From Micromonospora sp. RHAY321 (GTDB taxonomy: Bacteria; Actinomycetota; Actinomycetes; Mycobacteriales; Micromonosporaceae), in contig NZ_JAMHIW010000009.1 in NCBI RefSeq assembly GCF_023896955.1, positions 1 through 64,000 of the forward strand: a stretch of 64,000 nt of DNA, read 5' to 3'. Positions 17,434-26,304 of this stretch are shown in pieces. Position 1 is the stretch's first letter. Each line of letters opens with the position of its first letter. A model generated the notes under the pieces. That model did not search any database and was not told the origin of the DNA. It saw only the letters and a list, made by a program, of their open reading frames with translations. The position numbers and the translations under genes were made by a program.

Positions 17434-17535
17434 CCGAAGGTCTCGCCCACCCACGTCAAACGCGGGCCCTGCCGGCGGAGAACACCAGGGTTCTCAGCAT
17501 GTCGACTGGCAGGCTTGCGGGCTACTCCCCTTCGG
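17434..17535 (-). promoter_or_regulatory. yybP-ykoY manganese riboswitch
   Basis: Read on the minus strand, the conserved 5' loop GGGGAGTAGCC and 3' element GGTGGGCGAGACC are both present and enclosed by a perfect 7-bp P1 helix CCGAAGG/CCTTCGG (17529-17535 with 17434-17440). The exchanger start is 77 nt downstream. CaCA-type transporters are known targets of this riboswitch class. Confidence 0.85.
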
Positions 17536-17636
17536 AACCCGACCAGCGTGACACACGCTTCGTCGCTTTCGCAACCAACGAAACGAGGCGATAATCCTCA
17601 ACGTCCAGGTTGCCCCTGCGGAACAATAGGATCGCC

Positions 17637-18026
17637 ATGCCGAACCCGCCGCCACCTGACACCGCGGAGCCATTGGTGCACGCCGACGCGGAGCCCACCC
17701 GGGCCCAACTTGCGGCCGCAGCCGCTACCTTCGCCCTGCTCGCCAGCCCGACCCGGCTGCACCTCGTATGGCTGATCACCCGAGGCTCCTACGACGTAGG
17801 CACCTTGGCGAAGCGCGTCGGGGTAGGCATCGCCACCGCCAGCCAACACCTGGCCAAACTTCGCCTCGTCGGGGTCATCACCGCGCGCCGCGAGGGCCGG
17901 CACCACATCTACGCCGTCGACGACCCCCACATCGTCACCATGGTCGAACAGATCTTCGACCACATCGCCCCCGACGGCAGCCTCGCACCCGACCCGCCCT
18001 CGCGCCCAGCCACCGACACCGCCTAA
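17637..18026 (+). CDS. ArsR/SmtB-family metalloregulator
   Basis: 129 aa. Winged HTH at about residues 22-95 (LLASPTRLHLVWLITRGSYD, VGTLAKRVGVGIATASQHLA). The predicted alpha5 helix contains DPHIVTMVEQIFDH, fitting the D-x-H-x10-H part of the alpha5 metal site of CzrA/NmtR-type sensors, with the fourth ligand missing; there is no ELCVCDL alpha3 site. ATG 17637 has AGGA 5 nt upstream. It is divergent from the exchanger gene. A Zn/Ni/Co-type metal is plausible; the target promoter is unknown. Confidence 0.85.
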   Translation: MPNPPPPDTAEPLVHADAEPTRAQLAAAAATFALLASPTRLHLVWLITRGSYDVGTLAKRVGVGIATASQHLAKLRLVGVITARREGRHHIYAVDDPHIVTMVEQIFDHIAPDGSLAPDPPSRPATDTA

Positions 18027-18213
18027 CCGCCCCATCCCTCCCAGTGCCCGGACTGGACTGCGACGCGGCCCGCAAGCCGGTCCTGCAGCGATCGAACGAT
18101 GTGTGGGGTAGGCGGCCACAGCACCGCCCAGGGGCCCGAGTCCGGCACAACCGAAGCGGGCCGCGCATACAGCAGCGGGGCTGTCTCGCTAACGGTGTTT
18201 CCGGCGATCTTGG
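18027..18213. other. Intergenic, no gene seen
   Basis: Between the ArsR gene and the IS256 remnant; no coding frame or hairpin supported. Confidence 0.4.
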
Positions 18214-18738
18214 TTAGTAGGTTTCAGCGGCTGGGAAGCGGTCGCTGAAGGTGATGGCGAAGGCGTTCAACGCGGGTTTCCAGCGCATCGTCCATCGGGT
18301 TCTTCCTACTCCGGTGGGGTCCAGGGACCGGGTCACCAGGTACAGACACTTCAACGCGGCCAGCTCGTTGGGGAAGTGGCCGCGGGCTTTGATCGCCCAC
18401 CGGTAGCGGGCGTTGAGTGATTCGATCGCGTTGGTGGAGCAGATGACGGTGCGGATCTCCACGTCGTAGTCGAGGAACGGGATGAACTCGGCCCAGGCGT
18501 TGTCCCACAAGCGGATCGCCGCGGATACTGCCCGCCCCACTTCTGCGCCAGGTCGTCGAACGCGGCCCTGGCGGCGGTGGCATTCACGGCGGTGTAGATC
18601 GGCTTGATGTCGTGTTTCCTTGGCCGCCCGGACCAGCTCAGCGGCCTCCTTCGCCTCCGCCGAGGGCTCCGCGCGCTTCTTGCGTCCGCTCTGATCATTA
18701 TGTGTCGCGGTCATCACGGCACCCTCCTCACCAGGCAC
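18214..18738 (-). mobile_element. IS256-family transposase remnant (internally deleted, frameshifted)
   Basis: The C-terminus is well preserved: ICSTNAIESLNARYRWAIKA, RGHFPNELAALKCLYLVTRS, then WTMRWKPALNAFAITF, diagnostic of IS256 mutator-type transposases. Upstream the sense moves to another frame (KPIYTAVNATAARAAFDDLA, QKWGGQYP) and then to a short N-terminal part (MTATHNDQSGRKKRAEPSAE). The bulk of the DDE catalytic core is missing, so it is inactive. Terminal inverted repeats were not found. Confidence 0.88.
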
Positions 18739-19577
18739 AACGCCTGACGGGTCAGGCCGGGAACAACGTTAGATCCACAGTCCCTGTGTGGTGCGATCGG
18801 AGAATCGGTCAGACCACCGGACAAGAGTGATTGAGCGCGATCGCGTCTATTCACCTGCGATCCAGGACGAAGTCGTTCTCGGGCGCGTCGCCGGGCTTCC
18901 CGGGCACCTGTAGGCGCGTCCGCCCGCCTGGACAGGACCGGGTCGTCTGCTGTGTGCGCACCGCCCGGTCCTGTTACTCCCGGCCCCTGACGTCACTCGG
19001 ACGACTTCCCTCATCCACCGGATCCGCTCCGCCGGAGAACCGCTACTTCCCGCATCCGCGCCGTTCATGTCAGGGCTGAGCAAGCTCGCCCAGCCGCGCA
19101 CCCAAACGACGACCAAGCCGACGAGGCTTCCCACGGCCCTCCGACGTGGTCATCAGCGCCTCCCGCAGTTGCGCCTCGGTGGCCTGGGCATGGCCTCGTC
19201 GGCGGGGGCTTGCGGTGGTGGCTGCTGCTGCGCTCAGCCTCGCGGTGGGTGTCGCCGCAGACCTGCGGACGTGGCGGCCGGGCCATAGGCACCGATAAGG
19301 CGGCCCGGTGAACGGTGAGGGAACCAGCCATGACATCGGTTTGCGAGTCGGTGGTCAAATGAGGTCGAATCCGTTGGTCTGGTACTACCCACATGCGAAC
19401 GAAGGAGTGTGGCATTACCCGAAAGGATGAGCTGATGGATCAGGCGACGGAGGCCGTCTCTCCGCGTCCTTTCGGCCTCGCACTGCTCGGCGTTTGGGTG
19501 GCTGTACGCCCAGCACGAGTGGCGAGCCTGAGGTCGTGGACGCGATCCTCGCCTGACCAGGGCCGCTAGCGCCGCGC
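18739..19577. other. Decayed region with gene fragments
   Basis: No intact gene. A hydrophobic Ala/Leu/Val stretch around 19196-19280 (AVVAAAALSLAVGVAADL) looks like the last helix of an antiporter-type or NuoN-like subunit. A hairpin lies at 18932-18974. Confidence 0.4.
18932..18974. terminator. Hairpin, orphan terminator
   Basis: 11-bp stem ACAGGACCGGG (18932-18942) with CCCGGTCCTGT (18964-18974), 21-nt loop. No intact gene ends nearby. Confidence 0.5.
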
Positions 19578-19700
19578 TTCTCGGGCTACTACCGACCCAC
19601 GAAGCCGCAGACGTTCCTGACCTACAACGTCCTCGGCGGGGCGCTCTGGGGCATCGGCGTCCTACTCGCGTCAGTGTTACGGGCGACCGGTCCGGTGTGA
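19578..19700 (+). pseudogene. DedA-family C-terminal fragment
   Basis: 41 codons reading YYRPTKPQTFLTYNVLGGAL then WGIGVLLASVL, ending at TGA 19698-19700. This is the conserved FLxYNxxGGxLWxxG segment of DedA/SNARE-associated membrane proteins. The N-terminal part is missing. Confidence 0.6.
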
Positions 19701-19716
19701 CGAATTCGTCACACCG
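19693..19716. promoter_or_regulatory. Perfect 24-bp palindrome upstream of the S8 protease
   Basis: CGGTGTGACGAA-TTCGTCACACCG with no loop, 77 bp before the protease GTG. A loopless perfect palindrome suggests a dimeric repressor or activator site. It also overlaps the stop codon of the DedA fragment, so a terminator role is possible. Confidence 0.5.
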
Positions 19717-19792
19717 AGCGCTGGACCAGTGACGGAGGCAGCCCCGCCCCGTCCTGGCACTGCCCTCCCCATCACCTCCCGAAGGAAGCGAC

Positions 19793-22700
19793 GTGAGTAG
19801 AACCCCCACACGACGCGGCCGCGCAGCGGCTGCGGTCGTCGCGTCGGTGTTGACCGCCGGCGCCCTCACCACAGCGTTCGCCGGATCCGCCAGCGCCCAG
19901 CCGTCCGCCAACGTTGTCAAGAGCAGCCCCACAGGGTGGAGCCCCACTGACCAGGACCGGCTGGCCGAGGCCCGCAACAACGGCCAGCAAAAGGTTACGG
20001 TCCTAATCGGAGCGCAGTCCGGGCAGACCGGCACTGTCGCCGACGGCCTCGCCGGCCTCGGCGCGGACGTGCTCTACCGCGATGACGACCTGAGCTACCT
20101 ACGGGCCAGCATGGCCGTCGATCGGGCCGACCGGGTTCCGCGGCTCAACGGCGTGCAGACCGTCGAGATCGACGCACCGGTCCCGCTGCCGGACCCGGCC
20201 CCGGACGCCTCCCAGCCCCCGGCACCCCAGCCGGCGCCCGGCAAGAACACTCCCGCCGCCAACCCATACATGCCGATCAACGACATGGGCGCGGCGCAGT
20301 TCGTGGCCGAGCACCCCACCCTCGACGGGCGCGGTACCACCGTCGGCATCCTCGACACCGGCGTCGACCTGGCACACCCGGCCCTGCAGAACACCACCAC
20401 CCGTGAGCGCAAGATCGTCGACTGGGTCACCGCGACCTCCCCCACCGACGACGGCGACCCGACCTGGATCAGCATGGCCAAGAACGTCTCCGGGCCGAGC
20501 TTCACCGTGGACGGCCGCACCTGGACCGCCCCGGGCTCCGGCTCCTACCGCTTCGGCGTCTTTAACGAGCGTGACGCCGCTCTCGGCGGTGAGGTCGGCA
20601 ACGACGTCAACCGGGACGGCAACCCGACCGGCAGCAGCGGCCTCTTCGGCGTCCTGTGGGACGGCGGCACGACCGTCTGGGTCGACACCAACCAGAACGG
20701 CACCTTCGCCGACCAGACCCCGATGACCGACTACAAGCTCCGCTACGACGTTGGCACCTTCGGCATAGACAACCCGGCGACCCCGATCGCCGAGGCGATG
20801 CCGTTCGTGGTGCAGGTCGATGGCAAGGGCAAGTTCGTCAACATCGGCATCGTCTCCGGCGCGCACGGCTCGCACGTCGCCGGCATCACCGCCGGCAACG
20901 GGCTGTTCGGCGGCAAGATGACCGGCGCCGCGCCGGGCGCCAAGCTGATCTCCGTCCGGGTCTGCATGTTCGTCGGCGGCTGCACCTCGCACGCCCTAAT
21001 CGAGGGCATGATCTATGCCGCCAAGCAGGCGAACGTCGACGTCATCAACATGTCGATCGGTGGCCTGCCGTCGCTCAACGACGGCAACAACACCCGGGCG
21101 CTGCTCTACAACCGCCTCATCGACCAGTACAACGTGCAGATGTTCATTTCGGCCGGCAACAGCGGGCCGGGCACCAACACCGTCGGCGACCCGTCGGTCG
21201 CCGAGAAGGTCATGAGCATCGGGTCGTACATCACGGACGCCACCTGGCGGGCCAACTACGGCTCCAGCTCGCCGTACCAGGACAACCTGCACTATTACAG
21301 CTCTCGTGGCCCGGCGGAGGACGGCGCCTTCAAGCCCAACATCGTCGCCCCCGGGTCGGCCATCTCGTCCATCCCCACCTGGCAGCCGGGCGGCCCCGTC
21401 ACCGGCACCTACGAGCTGCCCCCGGGCTACGCCATGTTCAACGGCACCTCGATGGCCTCTCCGCAGGCCGCCGGTGCCGGAGCGCTGCTCGTCGGCGCAG
21501 CCAAGGCGCAGGGCTTCCAGCGCAAGCCGGCTCAGCTCCGGCAGGCCATGATGTCCTCGGCCCGCTTCCTCGACAACATCGGCGCGTACGAGCAGGGCGC
21601 CGGCCTGATTGACGTGCCGGCGGCGTACGACGTGCTGCGCAAGAACATCAAGACCGTCGACATCACCTCCTCAGTGCCGGTGAACACCGTGCTGTCCGGC
21701 TTCCTCGCCACCCCCGGCGTCGGCGTCGGCATCTACGACCGTGAAGGCGTCACGGTGGGCCGCAAGTACACCCGCACCTACACCTTCACCCGCACCACCG
21801 GCGGGTCGAAGACCGTCACCTACGACCTGTCCTGGGCGGGCAACGACGGCACCTTCTCGTCCGGCACCTCAGTGGCTCTGCCCCTGAACAAGCCCGTCGA
21901 GGTACCGGTCGCGATCAACCCGGCCACGCTAGGCGCGCACTCGGCGATCCTGCGACTGGACGACCCGGCGACCACCGGCGTCGACTACCAGACGATGAAC
22001 ATGGTGGTCGCCCCGTACACCTTCGCGGCGGCGGACAACTTCCAGGTGACGATCAACGGCAAGGTCGGCCGTAACCAGTCGCTGCGCTACTTCTTCCGCG
22101 TGCCGGCGGGCACGCCGGCGCTGAAGGTGGACTTCACCGGCCCGTCCAGTGAGCCGGGCGCCGGCCAGGCGCGGTTCCTGCGCTACCACCCGTACGGCGT
22201 GGCGATCGACGACAACGCCTCCACCTCGTGCTTCGTCCCGGCCGCGGGCGCCTGCGCCACCGGGTCACCGAACAGCCGCACGACCTCCAACCCGCTGGCC
22301 GGCGTCTGGGAGGTCACCGTGGACGGCCGGCGTACCTCCGATGCGGAGTGGACCAAGTTCGCGTTGACCGCCTCGGTCCTCGGCGCGACGGTCTCCCCGA
22401 ACCCCGACGTGATCGACTCCGCCACGCTGAACGTGCCGGTGTCCCGGTCGTACTCGCTGACCAGCACGCTCGGCTCGTTCACCGGCCGGGCGGTCGGCGG
22501 CACTCTGGGCAGCGCCCGGCAGGGCCAGTTCGCCATTGGCAACGGGACCGTCCAGGAGTACGACCTGACGGTGACCCCCGGTTCCACTCAAATGCGGGCC
22601 ACCATCGGTGGCACCTCCGACCCAGCCGCCGACCTGGACCTGTACGTGCTCAACTGCACGTCCGGGACCTGCGTGGAGGCCGGGCGCAGCGCCGACGGCG

Positions 22701-23014
22701 ACTCCGAGGAGTCGGTCACCATCGCCAACCCGGCGGCAGGCGCTTGGAAGGTGCGTGTCGACGGGTACTCGGTGCCCTCCGGCTCGACCAGCTACAACTA
22801 CATCGACGTCTTCACCAACCCGGCCTTCGGCACGGTCGCCGTGAGCGACGCGAACGCGCCGCGCCCCAGCGGCACCTCCTGGACTGTGCCCGGCTCCGTG
22901 ACCGTCAAGGCCGCCCCTGCCACCGGCCGAATGCTGTACGGCACGGTGCAGGTCCGCACCGACACCAACATCCTGATCGGCAGCGGTGACATCCTTGTAC
23001 GAAACGTAGGCTGA
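19793..23014 (+). CDS. Secreted S8 family serine protease (subtilisin-like, multidomain)
   Basis: 1073 aa. GTG 19793 has GAAGGAAG upstream. Signal peptide to about residue 36, then an inhibitor-I9-like propeptide region (about 55-115) and a Pro-rich linker. In the S8 catalytic domain Asp188 sits in GILDTGVD, His361 in GSHVAG and Ser553 in NGTSMASPQAAG. The 170-residue gap between Asp and His is longer than in classic subtilisin and resembles tripeptidyl-peptidase II-like subtilases. The C-terminal ~450 residues are beta-rich, with a PPC-like module around 930-1010 (DPAADLDLYVLNC). It is probably an extracellular degradative protease with its own terminator. Confidence 0.93.
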   Translation: MSRTPTRRGRAAAAVVASVLTAGALTTAFAGSASAQPSANVVKSSPTGWSPTDQDRLAEARNNGQQKVTVLIGAQSGQTGTVADGLAGLGADVLYRDDDLSYLRASMAVDRADRVPRLNGVQTVEIDAPVPLPDPAPDASQPPAPQPAPGKNTPAANPYMPINDMGAAQFVAEHPTLDGRGTTVGILDTGVDLAHPALQNTTTRERKIVDWVTATSPTDDGDPTWISMAKNVSGPSFTVDGRTWTAPGSGSYRFGVFNERDAALGGEVGNDVNRDGNPTGSSGLFGVLWDGGTTVWVDTNQNGTFADQTPMTDYKLRYDVGTFGIDNPATPIAEAMPFVVQVDGKGKFVNIGIVSGAHGSHVAGITAGNGLFGGKMTGAAPGAKLISVRVCMFVGGCTSHALIEGMIYAAKQANVDVINMSIGGLPSLNDGNNTRALLYNRLIDQYNVQMFISAGNSGPGTNTVGDPSVAEKVMSIGSYITDATWRANYGSSSPYQDNLHYYSSRGPAEDGAFKPNIVAPGSAISSIPTWQPGGPVTGTYELPPGYAMFNGTSMASPQAAGAGALLVGAAKAQGFQRKPAQLRQAMMSSARFLDNIGAYEQGAGLIDVPAAYDVLRKNIKTVDITSSVPVNTVLSGFLATPGVGVGIYDREGVTVGRKYTRTYTFTRTTGGSKTVTYDLSWAGNDGTFSSGTSVALPLNKPVEVPVAINPATLGAHSAILRLDDPATTGVDYQTMNMVVAPYTFAAADNFQVTINGKVGRNQSLRYFFRVPAGTPALKVDFTGPSSEPGAGQARFLRYHPYGVAIDDNASTSCFVPAAGACATGSPNSRTTSNPLAGVWEVTVDGRRTSDAEWTKFALTASVLGATVSPNPDVIDSATLNVPVSRSYSLTSTLGSFTGRAVGGTLGSARQGQFAIGNGTVQEYDLTVTPGSTQMRATIGGTSDPAADLDLYVLNCTSGTCVEAGRSADGDSEESVTIANPAAGAWKVRVDGYSVPSGSTSYNYIDVFTNPAFGTVAVSDANAPRPSGTSWTVPGSVTVKAAPATGRMLYGTVQVRTDTNILIGSGDILVRNVG

Positions 23015-23027
23015 CACTCCTTGAGGC

Positions 23028-23064
23028 AGGAGGCCCGCCCCCGGTTCTCGGGAGCGGGCCTCCT
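23028..23064 (+). terminator. Terminator of the S8 protease gene
   Basis: 11-bp stem AGGAGGCCCGC (23028-23038) with GCGGGCCTCCT (23054-23064), 15-nt loop, 14 nt after the stop. Confidence 0.85.
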
Positions 23065-23281
23065 CGCGTTCGTCATGCATCCGATCCGCCGGCCGTCCCA
23101 TAAGCCTTCGATCCCACTGGTCCGGTAGACGATCGTGTCGTTGCGGTTGCCCGGCTCTTGGGGCGCCGCGCGAGCAGCTCTGCTTTCCACTGCGCGACCG
23201 ACGCCCGATAGTCGAGCTTCCCTGCTCGGGTTACAGCACGCTGTCTCCCCGCTGGCTAATGCGGCGGCGGCAGGGCGGTTG

Positions 23282-24778
23282 ATGGATGGTGACACCGGGC
23301 GGGCAGACTGGATGACCATGTCGCCGTTCATGCCCACCCTCCGGTTGCACGATCGGTACGTCTTGCGCGAGCGCATCGGGCTCGGCGGGATGTCGGAGGT
23401 GTGGCGCGCCGACGACGAGGTGCTCGGCCGGCCCGTCGCCATCAAGGCACTCGCTGGCGAGTTCGCCGTCGACCCGCAGCTGCGGGCCGCCATCCAGCGG
23501 GAGGCCCGCGCGGCCGCCCGGCTCACCCACCCGCAGATCACCCAGGTGTACGACTACGCCGAGGCGACCCTGCCCGGCGGTACAGTCGTGCCGTACCTGG
23601 TCATGGAGCTGGTCGACGGAGGCAACTTGGCCGACCGGCTCACCAGCGGGCCGCTGGCCTGGCCGGAGGCGGTCCGGGTGGCCGGGCAGATCGCTGCGGC
23701 GCTGGCCGCCGCGCACCGCATCGGCGTGGTGCACCGGGACATCAAGCCGGGCAACATCATGCTCACCGAGACCGGCGCCAAGGTGCTCGACTTCGGCATC
23801 GCCGCGCTCGCCGGCCCGCACCACCCGCTGGCTGGGCAGACCGGTGAACTGCTGATGGGCACGCCGGCCTACTTCGCGCCGGAGCGGCTGGCCGCCGGCC
23901 CGCCGGACCCGGCCAGCGACGTCTACGCCCTCGGTGCGCTGCTCTACCGCACCCTCACCGGGGAGGCGCCGCTGCCCGTGCGGACCTGGGAGGACGCGCT
24001 GGAGGTGCACGGCCGGCACAGCCCGGTGCCGCCGCTGCGGATCCCGGGCCTGCCCACCGACATCGCCGAGGTCACGCTCGCCTGCCTGGCCGCCGATCCG
24101 GCCCGCCGGCCCACGGCGGCGCAGCTCGCCACCCGGTTCGGCGCCGGCCAGCCGGCCGACCCACCCACCGCGATCCTGCCCACGCTTGCGGGCGGCCCGG
24201 CGGCCGTCGCTCCGGCGCACCCGCCCACGCTGATCGACCGCCCCCCGATGGCACGGCCGCAACGACTGGGACTTCCAGCCGGCTCATCGCGCCAGTCGAA
24301 CCGGCTCCTCGGCGTGCTCGTCGCGGCCGGCCTCACCCTCGTCGTGGGTCTGGTCGGGGTACTCGCCCTCGACGACGGATCGGACACTCCGCCCGCTGCG
24401 GGACCGTCCAGCGTCGGGCCCGTCGACCAGCCGACGTCGGAAGCGCCGCGCCCGCCGTCCGGGTCAACTACCGCTGCGCCACCGACCGGCGGAATCACTT
24501 CGGTCACCCTGCAGCAGTTGGCCGCCCAGCTGGCGGGGGTGATCGACAACGCGGAGCGCCGGGGCGAGATCGACCCGAAGACGGCCGAGGAGTTGCGGGA
24601 CAAGCTCGCCGAGCTGGATCGGGGCAAGCCGAAGGATCGGGCCAAGCGGATCGGGGAGTTGACCGAGCGGATCGCTGAGGCGGGTGACCGGGGCCGGATC
24701 AGCGCGGACACCGCGAACCGCCTGCGGGACCTGCTCGACGGGTATTCCCAGGAGCGCCGCGGTGAAGACGACGACTGA
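23282..24778 (+). CDS. Transmembrane Ser/Thr protein kinase
   Basis: 498 aa from ATG 23282 (23312 or 23318 are possible starts). The Hanks-type kinase domain has the glycine loop GLGGMSEVWRA, Lys55 in VAIK, catalytic Asp153 in HRDIKPGN, Asp170 in DFG, then MGTPAYFAPERL. A Pro-rich juxtamembrane region and one TM helix (GVLVAAGLTLVVGLVGVLAL) follow. The outer domain is alpha-helical (LAAQLAGVIDNAERRGEIDP and a second similar hairpin), resembling a FIMAH-type module rather than PASTA repeats. It probably senses an external signal and phosphorylates cytoplasmic targets. Confidence 0.92.
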   Translation: MDGDTGRADWMTMSPFMPTLRLHDRYVLRERIGLGGMSEVWRADDEVLGRPVAIKALAGEFAVDPQLRAAIQREARAAARLTHPQITQVYDYAEATLPGGTVVPYLVMELVDGGNLADRLTSGPLAWPEAVRVAGQIAAALAAAHRIGVVHRDIKPGNIMLTETGAKVLDFGIAALAGPHHPLAGQTGELLMGTPAYFAPERLAAGPPDPASDVYALGALLYRTLTGEAPLPVRTWEDALEVHGRHSPVPPLRIPGLPTDIAEVTLACLAADPARRPTAAQLATRFGAGQPADPPTAILPTLAGGPAAVAPAHPPTLIDRPPMARPQRLGLPAGSSRQSNRLLGVLVAAGLTLVVGLVGVLALDDGSDTPPAAGPSSVGPVDQPTSEAPRPPSGSTTAAPPTGGITSVTLQQLAAQLAGVIDNAERRGEIDPKTAEELRDKLAELDRGKPKDRAKRIGELTERIAEAGDRGRISADTANRLRDLLDGYSQERRGEDDD

Positions 24779-25052
24779 CAGCTCAGGTGGCTGGGTGCCC
24801 CGGTGCCATTCACCCTCAGCGCGATCGATACGAGGTGACGCAGGGCGTGCCGTATTAAGCAATTTGTCCCGACCCTGTCCGCGTGCGTGTTTCGTAGTGG
24901 CTGCTGGACACCCCGGCTTCCACCACGAACACGCCTTCAATCTCCGGGCTTCCACGCAGAGGCGAATTGGCAGGTTTGATGCCCTTGCATCATTGCAGTG
25001 CTTGTCGGAAAGCAATGGTCGCGGATCCGCCGTTGGCGGCTAGCCTGCTGGT
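24779..25052. other. Intergenic region
   Basis: No gene or hairpin recognised; presumably the promoter of the RsbW-like gene. Confidence 0.4.
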
Positions 25053-25547
25053 ATGAGCGACGGCGGTGACCGGGTGGGCGTAGGGGTGGGCCTGGGCGTA
25101 CACGGCATACAACCGCCAATGCTGCTATCGCAGCCGTTCACGGGCGCCACGGTGACGCAGGTGCGTCATCTGCTTGCCGCGCAGGTCGCGGCGGCCGGGT
25201 TGTCCGGCGATGCCGCAGACGACTTCGTGCTGGCGGTTCATGAACTGGTGACCAACGCGGTGCGCCACGGCGGTGGGGCAGGCCAGTTGGAGCTATCCCT
25301 GCGCGCTGACGTGTTGGTGTGTGAGGTGACCGATCACGGTGCCGGCATGGGTGACCTGCTCGTCGAGATGCCGGCGGCGGACGTCCCGGGCGGCCGAGGG
25401 CTGTGGTTGGCGCATCAGCTAACCGGCACGCTGATGGTGGTTGCAGGGCCTGCCGGAGTCACTGCCTCGGTGAGCGCCTGCCTCACCGCGCAATCGACAC
25501 TTGTCGCTCCGGACAGCTCAACCTCTGAAAGGGATAGGGTGGACTGA
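25053..25547 (+). CDS. RsbW-like HATPase anti-sigma/regulatory kinase
   Basis: 164 aa. HATPase_c (GHKL) fold with N box ELVTNAVRHGG, G1 box DHGAGM and G2 box GGRGLWLAHQL. This is the small histidine-kinase-like family that binds sigma factors and phosphorylates STAS antagonists on Ser. A STAS gene starts 24 nt downstream, the usual partner-switch pair. The sigma factor it controls is not in the window. Confidence 0.9.
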   Translation: MSDGGDRVGVGVGLGVHGIQPPMLLSQPFTGATVTQVRHLLAAQVAAAGLSGDAADDFVLAVHELVTNAVRHGGGAGQLELSLRADVLVCEVTDHGAGMGDLLVEMPAADVPGGRGLWLAHQLTGTLMVVAGPAGVTASVSACLTAQSTLVAPDSSTSERDRVD

Positions 25548-25571
25548 TCTGCCGATGAAGGGTGAGCAGGC

Positions 25572-25901
25572 GTGAATCCGGAGCAGAACTGGCAGTATCA
25601 GGTCCGTGCCGACGGTGACGCGAGGACTGTCGCGCTGTCCGGCGAGATCGACATCAACGGTGCCGAGGAGTTGCACAGGTTGCTGCAGGAGGTGGTTGAG
25701 GTTGATGCAGGCAGCGGGGTGCAGGTCGACCTCGCCCGAGTGACATTCATCGACTCCACCGTCATCACCGCGCTCATCAAGTCGCGGAACTCGGCGAGGG
25801 CTACAGGTCGCACTTTCGCTGTGGTCAACCCCGCCGCCCAGGTGAAGCGGGTACTCGCGGTGACCGGCGTCCTGAACGCCCTGACATCCGGCACGCGCTG
25901 A
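25572..25901 (+). CDS. STAS-domain anti-sigma factor antagonist
   Basis: 109 aa, a single STAS domain. The phospho-acceptor segment VTFIDSTVITALIKS has Ser in the conserved DS position; ALSGEIDINGAEEL is the N-terminal strand-helix. GTG 25572 follows AAGGGTGAGCAGGC. It sits directly after the HATPase gene, and the two form a partner-switching module: unphosphorylated antagonist sequesters the kinase and frees the sigma factor. Confidence 0.9.
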   Translation: MNPEQNWQYQVRADGDARTVALSGEIDINGAEELHRLLQEVVEVDAGSGVQVDLARVTFIDSTVITALIKSRNSARATGRTFAVVNPAAQVKRVLAVTGVLNALTSGTR

Positions 25902-25986
25902 CCGCCACAACAGGCCACGGGTCGAACAGGATCCGGCAGCGATGGCGCAGGGACGCACGGCGGCAACACTCTCCACACCTGCCTAT

Positions 25987-26151
25987 ATGGGCATGTGGCG
26001 ATGTTGGGTCTGCGGCCATTGGTGGCCGCTGCCGTGGGCATGCCGCCGATGTCGTCAGCGCCGCCGTCAGATGCGGCGCGACTACCTGCGTCGAGCAGCG
26101 CCGCAGGACGCGCTACGGGACATGACCCTACGCAAGGACGATCAAATGTAA
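25987..26151 (+). CDS. 54-aa zinc-ribbon-like peptide (candidate)
   Basis: From ATG 25987: MGMWRCWVCGHWWPLPWACR then RCRQRRRQMRRDY. Two CxxC pairs and basic residues suggest a small zinc ribbon. No strong ribosome site is seen, so this is tentative. Confidence 0.35.
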   Translation: MGMWRCWVCGHWWPLPWACRRCRQRRRQMRRDYLRRAAPQDALRDMTLRKDDQM

Positions 26152-26266
26152 CGCTGCGACCCCGACCGGCGCATGTATACCGGACGCGCGGTGTCAGCGC
26201 TCCACGCGGCAAGGGCGGGGCTGCCCACCCTCCAATCGCCCGAGGGCGACCCCGCCCTTTGCCGCG
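26146..26266. repeat. Diverged intergenic repeat, copy A
   Basis: ATGTAACG, then GGCGCATGTA, CGGA and GCG spacing, followed by a GC-rich hairpin. It is about 70% identical by eye to copy B at 26686-26802. Each copy lies just past the 3' end of a minus-strand gene. Confidence 0.5.
26205..26266 (-). terminator. Terminator of the 26305-26628 gene
   Basis: 16/17-nt arms (26205-26220 and 26250-26266), one bulged base, flanking an internal GC-rich loop. Confidence 0.8.
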
Positions 26267-26304
26267 ACCTGCTGAGCTTGACCGCCGCGGGGCACGGGTG
26301 CCGG

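Noticed and set aside
16107..17459. 450-aa version of the exchanger starting upstream
   Set aside because: The additional 34 codons are riboswitch sequence; GGAAGGAG and ATG 17357 give the real start.
19693..19716. Classical CRP site
   Set aside because: Half-sites TGTGA/TCACA are 8 bp apart, not 6; kept only as an unassigned palindrome.
20099..20992. Long minus-strand frame inside the S8 protease
   Set aside because: Val/Gly/Ala/Arg shadow of the catalytic domain; the + strand has all three catalytic motifs.
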